From Eubacterium sp. (lineage in GTDB: Bacteria > Bacillota > Clostridia > Lachnospirales > Lachnospiraceae), in the NCBI GenBank assembly GCA_017634555.1, contig JAGBNF010000038.1:24630-88629 (forward strand): a DNA stretch of 64,000 nucleotides, written 5' to 3'. This document shows positions 1-6,893 of the stretch, piece after piece. The position numbers were made by a program, and so were the translations under genes. Under the pieces are notes generated by a model that was not told the DNA's origin, searched no databases, and saw nothing but the letters and a program-made list of their open reading frames with translations. Positions within the stretch are counted from its first letter, which is position 1; the number at the start of each line of letters is the position of its first letter.

Positions 1-129
1 TGGGGAATCAGTCAGAACGACTATTCTCTCGGTACAGCTGCCGGTATTTTCCGAAGCCTTGTTTCTATAGCACTTATTCTTATTGCTAACGGAATAGCCA
101 AGAAGACCGGTGAGACAAAACTGTTTTAA
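1..129 (+). CDS. ABC sugar transporter permease, LplB type (3' end only)
   Basis: Only the last 42 codons are inside the window, read in frame 1 to the TAA at 127-129. The peptide reads WGISQNDYSLGTAAGIFRSL and then a hydrophobic stretch ending in AKKTGETKLF. This is the usual C-terminal end of LplB-type permeases: a YSLGTAAG loop, a last membrane helix, and a short charged tail. The next gene, 12 bases downstream, is the partner LplC-type permease, so the two would form the membrane channel of a carbohydrate importer. The solute-binding protein is expected upstream, outside the window. Assignment rests on a short fragment plus the neighbour. Confidence 0.8.
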   Translation, partial: WGISQNDYSLGTAAGIFRSLVSIALILIANGIAKKTGETKLF

Positions 130-141
130 GGAGGGTTTGAG

Positions 142-1128
142 ATGGCAAGTTATGAATCAATTGAAAACAGCTCCGACAACATAGTACCGGGTGCGGATAG
201 AGAAGGAGGCGGATCTTTCGTTAAGATGCCGGTTCCGAAGCCTACAAAGTACAAGACATCAGTGGGTGATAAGATATTTGTAGTTTGTAATATCGTATTT
301 ATGATCCTTTTCGTAGTTATTACGTTATATCCGATCTTAAATACACTGGCAATATCATTTAATGATGGTATTGATGCGGTAAAGGGTGGTATCCACCTTA
401 TACCAAGAAAGTTCTCTACAAAGAACTATGAATCAGTATTTGCGATGAGAAACCTTACAACAGGTCTTTTCGTTTCAGTAGCAAGAACAGTTCTCGGAAC
501 ACTTATCGGTGTTGTGGTAAATGCTATTCTTGCATTCCTGGTAAGCCGTAAGAGATTCCTTCTTAAGAAGTCACTTACAGCATTCTGGGTATTCACAATG
601 TATGTTAACGGCGGTATGATCCCTGTACTTCTTCTTTATAAGAACCTGAAGCTCACAAGTACATTCTGGGTATACGTTATTCCTGGTCTTATTTCAGCAT
701 TCAACATGCTCGTTATGAGAACGTTCATGGAAGGTATTCCTGATTCGCTTGAAGAAGCAGCTCAGATCGACGGTGCAGGATACACAACAATATTTGTTAA
801 GATACTTTCACCGCTTTGTAAGCCTATGTACGCAACCATCGCTCTTTTCATTGCCGTTGGTCATTGGAATTCATGGTTCGATACAATGCTCTACAACAGA
901 ATGTCATCAGAATATACGACACTTCAGTACGAGCTTATGAAGCTCCTTTCATCTGTTACAAGTCAGTCAAGTAAGTCTGACCCTAACTCAGGTGAAGGTG
1001 CAAATGTTCAGCCGGTATCGGTTAGAGCAGCAGCAACTATGGTAACTATGGCTCCGATCATCTGTTTGTATCCATTCCTGCAGAAGTACTTCGTGGCAGG
1101 TCTTACAATCGGTGGTATTAAGGAGTAA
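142..1128 (+). CDS. ABC sugar transporter permease, LplC/YtcP type
   Basis: Second inner-membrane subunit of a carbohydrate ABC importer (binding-protein-dependent transport, CUT1 group). Residues 1-50 are a cytoplasmic, charged leader; about six hydrophobic helices follow. The EAA loop that contacts the ATPase is clear around residues 210-226 (EEAAQIDGAGYTTIFVKI), and the C-terminal KYFVAGLTIGGIKE is typical of LplC proteins. The ribosome binding site AAGGAGGG lies 8 bases before the ATG. No ATPase gene follows; systems of this type usually share one housekeeping MsmX-like ATPase. Because a GH8 exo-oligoxylanase gene starts 18 bases after the stop, xylo-oligosaccharides are the inferred substrate. 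Confidence 0.9.
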   Translation: MASYESIENSSDNIVPGADREGGGSFVKMPVPKPTKYKTSVGDKIFVVCNIVFMILFVVITLYPILNTLAISFNDGIDAVKGGIHLIPRKFSTKNYESVFAMRNLTTGLFVSVARTVLGTLIGVVVNAILAFLVSRKRFLLKKSLTAFWVFTMYVNGGMIPVLLLYKNLKLTSTFWVYVIPGLISAFNMLVMRTFMEGIPDSLEEAAQIDGAGYTTIFVKILSPLCKPMYATIALFIAVGHWNSWFDTMLYNRMSSEYTTLQYELMKLLSSVTSQSSKSDPNSGEGANVQPVSVRAAATMVTMAPIICLYPFLQKYFVAGLTIGGIKE

Positions 1129-1146
1129 TCGGATTTCGGGGTTGAC

Positions 1147-2274
1147 ATGGGTCACACTAATTATTTAAAATATTTCGATATATCAGATGAAGAAACCGTA
1201 AAGAGATGTAATGAGATCTTTGATACAATTTTTTACGGTTCGGAAGAAGAAAGATTTTATCATGCCGTTGGCGATGATATGGGATATATCGAGGATACGG
1301 GAAATCATGATGTACGCACAGAAGGCATGTCTTATGGCATGATGATGTGCGTACAGATGGACCGTCAGGAAGAATTTAATCGCTTGTGGAAATGGGCGAA
1401 AACCTATATGTTCCTCACTACAGGTCCTGATGCAGGCTATTTCGCATGGTCATGCAAAACCAGTGGTGAGAAGAACGCATGGGGAGCTGCTCCGGATGGA
1501 GAAGAATACTTCGCGATGTCTCTTATCTTCGCAGGAAACAGATGGGGAAACGGTGAGGGGATCTATAATTATCATGCCGAAGCAAAAAGCCTGATTCACA
1601 CTATGTTTAATAAGGGCTATGATGGGACTAACGGTCGTGCAATGTTCGACCGTGAAACGGGCTATATAAGATTTATCGTGTATGTTGATTTTACAGATCC
1701 GTCCTATCATCTGCCTCATTTTTATGAGCTGTATGCTTCGATTGCTGATGAGGAAGACGCAAAGCTTTGCAGACGTTCAGCTGCTGCCAGCAGAGAGTTC
1801 TGGAAGAAAACGTGTCATCCCATAACAGGCCTTAATCCTGAATATGCTGAATATGACGGGACGCCTCACGTGGTTGATCCGGGCAGGTTCGGCGGAAGAC
1901 ATGACTGGTATTTCAGTGATGCCTACAGGACTATCATGAATATTGCAATCGATACAGCCTGGTTTGGAGGCTCGGAGTGGGCAAAGGAAGAAGCCGATAA
2001 GTTTATAGGTTTCTTTGAAAGACCTGAAAATTGTGACGACTGGAATCATATTTACGAGGTGGACGGAGAGAAGCTTGAAGAAAGCGCACTTCACCCGGTA
2101 GCTGTTATAGCGACAAATGCCAGCACGTGGGCAATCACTCAGAATGAAGCATCTAAAAAGTGGGTAAAGAGATTTCTGGAAACGCCTCTCAGATTGGGAG
2201 ACAGAAGGTACTATGATAATTGTCTTTATTTCTTCTCATATATGATCCTGAGTGGAAATTATAAAATCTGGTAA
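1147..2274 (+). CDS. Reducing-end xylose-releasing exo-oligoxylanase (GH8, Rex)
   Basis: Family GH8 enzyme of the Rex type (EC 3.2.1.156), which removes xylose from the reducing end of xylo-oligosaccharides. The 375-residue length, the absence of a signal peptide and the conserved segment RTEGMSYGMMM near residue 60 match Rex enzymes. Glu59 in that segment is the expected acid, and Asp258 in FSDAYRTIMN is the expected base, both by analogy with the Bacillus halodurans enzyme. The gene follows the ABC permeases by 18 bases, so its substrate is probably what they import. GH8 also holds cellulases and chitosanases, but the sequence and the pentose context favour Rex. Confidence 0.88.
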   Translation: MGHTNYLKYFDISDEETVKRCNEIFDTIFYGSEEERFYHAVGDDMGYIEDTGNHDVRTEGMSYGMMMCVQMDRQEEFNRLWKWAKTYMFLTTGPDAGYFAWSCKTSGEKNAWGAAPDGEEYFAMSLIFAGNRWGNGEGIYNYHAEAKSLIHTMFNKGYDGTNGRAMFDRETGYIRFIVYVDFTDPSYHLPHFYELYASIADEEDAKLCRRSAAASREFWKKTCHPITGLNPEYAEYDGTPHVVDPGRFGGRHDWYFSDAYRTIMNIAIDTAWFGGSEWAKEEADKFIGFFERPENCDDWNHIYEVDGEKLEESALHPVAVIATNASTWAITQNEASKKWVKRFLETPLRLGDRRYYDNCLYFFSYMILSGNYKIW

Positions 2275-2301
2275 ATATAATTTTATGGATTGGACAGGAA
2301 T

Positions 2302-3135
2302 ATGGGATTTTTAAGATACGACAGCGATTTTATGCTTTTCCTCGGCAGATTGGCAGATCTTATGTGGTTGAACATATTATGTTTAATATGTTCTATTCCG
2401 ATCGTAACCTTCGGAGCTGCTGTTTCTGCTAAATATTATACTGCTATGAAGCTTGAAAGAGGAGAAGCAACAGGAGTAACAAAGGCATTTTTTCATTCAT
2501 TTAAGCAGAATCTGATTCAGAATACTTGGTTATCGATAATAGTTATTGTTGTAGTATTTCTTTTTGGCTGGAACTGGCTTCTGGTTTACGGAGGAACACT
2601 TACAAATACTATTGTAATAGGACTTCTTTCTATTTTTTCGGTTATGTTTGCGATAACTGTATTCTGTATGTTCCCGATGCTTGCAAGATTTGAAGCAACT
2701 AATTTTGCTGCATTCAGGAATGCTCTTGTATTCGGAATAGTACATCTTCCAAGAGTGGTGATCGGAGTAGCTGTGTCTGTTGCTCCGCTTATTATCGGAT
2801 ATTACAACTTTAAATGGTTATGGCTTATCTGGCTTGGAATAAGTACTCTTGCACTTTATTACAATGCAATCTTCTTTATAAAGAAGTTTCAGATTCTTGA
2901 GGAGAAGACATTCGGAGAAGTACAGAATCCTTATGATCCGGATCATGTTCCAAGTGATGATGAACTGAAGCCTCTCAGTATTGTAAGTGAAGACGAGGCT
3001 GAAGACACAGACGAGGCTGAGGAAAGTGAAGCTGCTGAAGCAGATGATAATGCTGAAGCGGAAGATACTGCAGATGAAGCTGCAGATAATAACGACGAAA
3101 ATAATGAAGTCAGTGACGACGAGGTGGAGAAATGA
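2302..3135 (+). CDS. YesL family membrane protein (DUF624) with acidic tail
   Basis: YesL/DUF624 protein, a membrane family almost always found beside carbohydrate ABC transporters; its biochemical role is not established. The start MGFLRYDSDFM and the segment LADLMWLNILCLICSIPIVT are typical of the family, followed by five or so membrane helices up to residue about 195. The last 65 residues are almost only Asp, Glu and Ala (EDEAEDTDEAEESEAAEADD and similar), an unusual cytoplasmic extension. I chose the ATG at 2302 because family members begin MGFL; a TTG at 2290 is possible and would add four residues. Neither start has a strong ribosome site. The stop overlaps the next start (ATGA). Confidence 0.85.
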   Translation: MGFLRYDSDFMLFLGRLADLMWLNILCLICSIPIVTFGAAVSAKYYTAMKLERGEATGVTKAFFHSFKQNLIQNTWLSIIVIVVVFLFGWNWLLVYGGTLTNTIVIGLLSIFSVMFAITVFCMFPMLARFEATNFAAFRNALVFGIVHLPRVVIGVAVSVAPLIIGYYNFKWLWLIWLGISTLALYYNAIFFIKKFQILEEKTFGEVQNPYDPDHVPSDDELKPLSIVSEDEAEDTDEAEESEAAEADDNAEAEDTADEAADNNDENNEVSDDEVEK

Positions 3136-3806
3136 TTCACGGACTGACTTTCAAAGAATATATAGACGAAGAAAAACAAAAGCTCAGCGAAATGACCAAG
3201 GCTGAGAAGAAGGATTACTTTAAAGAGTATTATCTTAAAACATGCATCGTTGCATTCATATGTCTGATACTATTTATATGGTTCCTGACGGAGCTGGTGC
3301 TCAGCTTCAGACACGTGATCGTAACAGGCGGAGTTATAGGGGCTCAGATAAACGAAGACGGATCGAATTTTTTGCAGGATGATTATATGGAGTATCTGGG
3401 TAGGAGCAAGGCTTTCTACAAGGTTAATTTTGCACCATATATAATTCTTGATGAGAATGATCCATCTACGGTTATGGCTCTTGAAGCAGAGCTTGCAACC
3501 AATTCCTATAATTATTTGATTTCAACTGAAAAAGGTCTACAATTCGTTTTAGCTACAGAGTGCCTTGCGGACCTGGATGAGGCTCTGGACAAAAAACTTA
3601 AGGATAGTGTATCCGACAGAATTGTATACATGAAAATAGGTGAATCGGGAGAGGAAATTGCGGCTGCTATTGATATAACAGATACAGCCTTTGCAAAAGA
3701 ATATTTGTTGGCGGGTGACAATGTATATTTCATCCTTACCGGTAAGGCTGAGGATTATGAGCACGGATTGGATGTTCTCAGATATATTCTCCGCAAGACT
3801 TCTTAA
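3132..3806 (+). CDS. Single-pass membrane protein of unknown function
   Basis: I do not recognise a family. The 224-residue protein has a charged N-terminal segment (residues 1-33, rich in Lys and Glu), one membrane helix at about 36-58 (TCIVAFICLILFIWFLTELV), and an extracellular-side domain of about 165 residues with no Cys pairs or obvious catalytic motif. Its start overlaps the stop of the yesL gene by four bases (ATGA), so the two are translationally coupled and probably act together in the membrane. It is the last gene before a strong terminator, and so closes the transporter/Rex operon. A role in assembly or regulation of the sugar importer is only an inference. Confidence 0.7.
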   Translation: MIHGLTFKEYIDEEKQKLSEMTKAEKKDYFKEYYLKTCIVAFICLILFIWFLTELVLSFRHVIVTGGVIGAQINEDGSNFLQDDYMEYLGRSKAFYKVNFAPYIILDENDPSTVMALEAELATNSYNYLISTEKGLQFVLATECLADLDEALDKKLKDSVSDRIVYMKIGESGEEIAAAIDITDTAFAKEYLLAGDNVYFILTGKAEDYEHGLDVLRYILRKTS

Positions 3807-3843
3807 CAGGCGTATCGACAAGCGTATACGCCTGTTTTTTTTA
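3805..3843 (+). terminator. Rho-independent terminator after the transporter operon
   Basis: A perfect 11-bp stem (AACAGGCGTAT pairs with ATACGCCTGTT, 3805-3815 with 3826-3836) with a 10-base loop is followed by a run of T up to 3842. It begins inside the stop codon of the membrane protein gene and separates the importer/Rex operon from the debranching-enzyme operon. Confidence 0.92.
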
Positions 3844-3950
3844 TAAATACAAGATAGCAATTTTTAATATACTATGCTATTTTTGCAACCTATAAAACAT
3901 CTTTAACCATTGACTATTTAGCCAAAAAATTATGAAATGAGGTATATGAA

Positions 3951-5363
3951 ATGAACGAGAAAAAAATGCAGGGAATTAACCCATATCTTCCTTCATGGGA
4001 GTACATTCCGGATGGTGAACCATACGTATTTAATGACAGGGTTTATATATACGGTTCACATGATATTTTTGATGGTCATGTGTTCTGTCTTGGGGATTAT
4101 GTATGCTGGTCAGCACCGGTAGATGACCTGGGTAACTGGACATATGAAGGTGTTATTTACGGAAAGACTGATGATCCTCTGAACAAGGATGGAAGAATGT
4201 GTCTTTACGCTCCTGATGTGGTACAGGGACCGGATGGAAGATATTACATTTACTATGTATATGACAAGGTTTCTGTTGTGTCTGTTGCAGTATGTGATAC
4301 ACCTGCAGGCAAGTATGAATTCCTGGGTTATGTACATTACAAGGACGGAACAAAGCTTGGTGACAGAGAGGGAGACGAGCCTCAGTTTGATCCGGGCGTT
4401 ATACGTGAAGGAGATAAGACATATCTTTACACAGGATTCTGCCCGAGAGGGGATAAGTCAAGAAGCGGTTCTTTCTGTTTCGTACTTGGACCGGATATGC
4501 TGACGATAGAGGAAGACGGAGTTCTTGTAGCACCGGGAATCATGAATCCTGATCACGGAAGCTTTGAAGGACATGAGTTCTTTGAGGCATCATCCATCAG
4601 AAAGAGAGGCAATACATACTACTTCATCTATTCTTCCATATGGATGCATGAGCTCTGCTATGCAACAAGTGATTCACCTCAGGGACCATTTACTTATAAG
4701 GGAGTTATCGTAAGTAACTGTGATCACGGAATCGGTACATACAAGGATGCTGAGTTCCCTACTATGTATGGAGCAAACAATCACGGAAGTATAGTTGAGA
4801 TAGCAGGCGAGTGGTATATATTCTACCATCGTCACACTAACGGAAACTGGTACAGCCGTCAGGGCTGCGCAGAGATCATACATTTCACAGAGGATGGTGA
4901 GATTCCACAGGTAGAGATAACATCTCAGGGACTTAACGCTGCTCCGCTTATCGGTAAGGGTGAGCATATGGCTTATACAGCATGTAATCTCTTTACTGAG
5001 GGAGAGCCTCATATGTATGTAGGAGATCCCGGAGAACCGATGATAAAGCAGAGACTGGATGAAGGCATGGATAAGCCTGAGCCGTTCATTTCAGGAATCA
5101 AGGATAAGACATTCATAGGCTTTAAGTACTATGACTGCAAAGGAATTACAAAGGTATCTATCAAAGTCAGGGGATACGGAGACGGTGTATTTGAAGTGAG
5201 AACAGGAATTGATTCACCGGTTCTGGCAGAGATGAAGGTCGAGAATACAAATATATGGACAGAGTATAGTTCTGATATCGAACTCGCAGACGGAACATAT
5301 GCAATCTATATTTCATATAAGGGATCGGGATCACTGCAGATGCTGAGTTTTTCACTTGATTAA
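3951..5363 (+). CDS. GH43 beta-xylosidase / alpha-L-arabinofuranosidase with C-terminal CBM6-like domain
   Basis: Five-bladed beta-propeller glycosidase of family GH43, acting on arabinoxylan fragments in the cytoplasm (no signal peptide). It begins NPYLPSWEYIPDGEPYVF, which carries the usual blade-1 motif, followed by the DGR-YYIYYVYDK and FFEASSIRKR segments; Glu in FFEASS is the expected acid (near residue 212). The catalytic fold ends near residue 320. Residues about 340-470 look like a CBM6-type beta-sandwich (ISGIKDKTFIGFKYYDC, then YAIYISYKGSGSLQMLSF), a usual appendage in this family. Xylosidase and arabinofuranosidase activities cannot be separated by eye. RBS TGAGGT is 7 bases before the ATG. 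It heads the second block of the locus. Confidence 0.88.
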   Translation: MNEKKMQGINPYLPSWEYIPDGEPYVFNDRVYIYGSHDIFDGHVFCLGDYVCWSAPVDDLGNWTYEGVIYGKTDDPLNKDGRMCLYAPDVVQGPDGRYYIYYVYDKVSVVSVAVCDTPAGKYEFLGYVHYKDGTKLGDREGDEPQFDPGVIREGDKTYLYTGFCPRGDKSRSGSFCFVLGPDMLTIEEDGVLVAPGIMNPDHGSFEGHEFFEASSIRKRGNTYYFIYSSIWMHELCYATSDSPQGPFTYKGVIVSNCDHGIGTYKDAEFPTMYGANNHGSIVEIAGEWYIFYHRHTNGNWYSRQGCAEIIHFTEDGEIPQVEITSQGLNAAPLIGKGEHMAYTACNLFTEGEPHMYVGDPGEPMIKQRLDEGMDKPEPFISGIKDKTFIGFKYYDCKGITKVSIKVRGYGDGVFEVRTGIDSPVLAEMKVENTNIWTEYSSDIELADGTYAIYISYKGSGSLQMLSFSLD

Positions 5364-5382
5364 TATTTTATGGGAGAAGCGA

Positions 5383-6864
5383 ATGAAAGCACAGATTAAG
5401 ATCAGCAAGGACAGTGTCATCAGCAAGATTGATGACAGAATATACAGCTCGTTTATCGAGCACCTCGGCAGAGCGGTATACGGCGGTATATATGAGCCGG
5501 GACATGCAACTGCGGATGATATGGGATTCCGTCAGGATGTAATGGAATTGATAAAGGAGCTTAATGTTCCGATGATCAGATATCCGGGAGGAAATTTCGT
5601 ATCCGGATATAACTGGGAAGACGGAACCGGTGATAAGGCTCTTCGTCCAAGAAAAATGGAGCTTGCATGGGGTTCTATTGAGACCAACGAGGTAGGTATT
5701 GATGAGTTCCAGGAATGGGCAAAGAGAGCATCATCAGACATCATGATGGCAGTAAACCTCGGAACAAGAGGTGCCGATGATGCAAGAAATGTGGTCGAGT
5801 ACTGTAATTCAAAGACAGATACATACTATGCAAACAAAAGAAGAGAGAACGGTTTTGATGAGCCTTTCAATATCAAGCTGTGGTGTCTCGGAAATGAGAT
5901 GGACGGTGACTGGCAGATCGGAACAAAAAGAGCCGGTGAGTATGCAAGACTTGCATGCGAGACAGCCAAGCTCATGAAGATGGTAGATCCATCTATCGAG
6001 CTTGTTGCCTGCGGAAGCTCAGGACCATTCATGGAGACTTTCGGAGAGTGGGAAGAGACAGTTCTCAGAGAAGCTTACAATCATGTTGATTATCTGTCAC
6101 TCCACAGCTATTACGGAAATCCTGAGAATAATTCACAGGAGTACTTCGGATCGGCTGTGATCATGGATAAGTTCATCAAGGACGTTATCGCTATCTGTGA
6201 CAAGGTCAAGGAAGAGAAGAAGTCCGATAAGAAGATAATGCTTTCATTCGATGAGTGGAACGTATGGTTCCACAGCAACGAGCAGGATAAAAAGCAGGAG
6301 CCATGGCAGGTGGCACCTCCGCTGCTTGAGGATATGTACAACCTTGAGGATGCCATCGTTGTAGGTGACCTTATGATAGCTCTTCTCAAGAATTCAGACA
6401 GAGTTAAGGTTGCATGTCTTGCACAGCTCGTAAATGTTATCGCTCCGATCATGACCGTTACAGGCGGCGGAGTTTGGAAGCAGACGATATTCTATCCGTT
6501 TAAGTATACATCTCTTAACGGTAGAGGAACTGCTCTTAAGGCTGATATCGAGTGCGAAAGCTTTACAGAAGGTAAGGCTGTTGATATACCGGCTGTTGAT
6601 GCAGTTGCGGTTATTTCAGACGATGAATCTGAAGTATCTGTATTTGCAGTAAACAGAAAGATCGGCGAGGATGCAGAGATAGAGCTGAGTCTTGAAGGCT
6701 TTGAAGGCTATAAGCTGACAGAGCATGTTTCAATGGAAGGTGATGATCTTAAGGCAGGTAACTCCATAGATGAGCCTGATAAGGTTACTCCTGTAGAGAA
6801 GTGTATAGATGGCAGCATCGTTCTTACAGGCGGATCATGGAACTATCTTAAGTTTAAGAAGTAA
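5383..6864 (+). CDS. abfA: Alpha-L-arabinofuranosidase (GH51)
   Basis: Intracellular GH51 arabinofuranosidase (EC 3.2.1.55) that removes arabinose side chains from xylo- or arabino-oligosaccharides. At 493 residues it has the full length of the family. The catalytic pair is visible: acid/base Glu172 in WCLGNEMDG and nucleophile Glu291 in SFDEWNVW, at nearly the same positions as in the Geobacillus enzyme. The N-terminal segment SSFIEHLGRAVYGGIYEP is also diagnostic. I chose the ATG at 5383, which has GGGAGA 5 bases upstream and gives the family start MKAQIKISK; an in-frame ATG at 5356 overlaps the GH43 gene and has no ribosome site. It is cotranscribed with the GH43 and GH115 genes. Confidence 0.95.
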   Translation: MKAQIKISKDSVISKIDDRIYSSFIEHLGRAVYGGIYEPGHATADDMGFRQDVMELIKELNVPMIRYPGGNFVSGYNWEDGTGDKALRPRKMELAWGSIETNEVGIDEFQEWAKRASSDIMMAVNLGTRGADDARNVVEYCNSKTDTYYANKRRENGFDEPFNIKLWCLGNEMDGDWQIGTKRAGEYARLACETAKLMKMVDPSIELVACGSSGPFMETFGEWEETVLREAYNHVDYLSLHSYYGNPENNSQEYFGSAVIMDKFIKDVIAICDKVKEEKKSDKKIMLSFDEWNVWFHSNEQDKKQEPWQVAPPLLEDMYNLEDAIVVGDLMIALLKNSDRVKVACLAQLVNVIAPIMTVTGGGVWKQTIFYPFKYTSLNGRGTALKADIECESFTEGKAVDIPAVDAVAVISDDESEVSVFAVNRKIGEDAEIELSLEGFEGYKLTEHVSMEGDDLKAGNSIDEPDKVTPVEKCIDGSIVLTGGSWNYLKFKK

Positions 6865-6893
6865 TAAGTTTTAAATAAACGAGGAATATAAGC

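Noticed and set aside
2290-2301. TTG start for the YesL gene
   Set aside because: Family members begin MGFL at the ATG 2302, and the TTG has no ribosome site, though this cannot be excluded.
3910-3936. TTGACT/TATGAA as the promoter of the GH43 operon
   Set aside because: The spacer is only 15 bases, and the start of transcription would fall in the ribosome site. The true promoter may lie elsewhere in 3844-3950.
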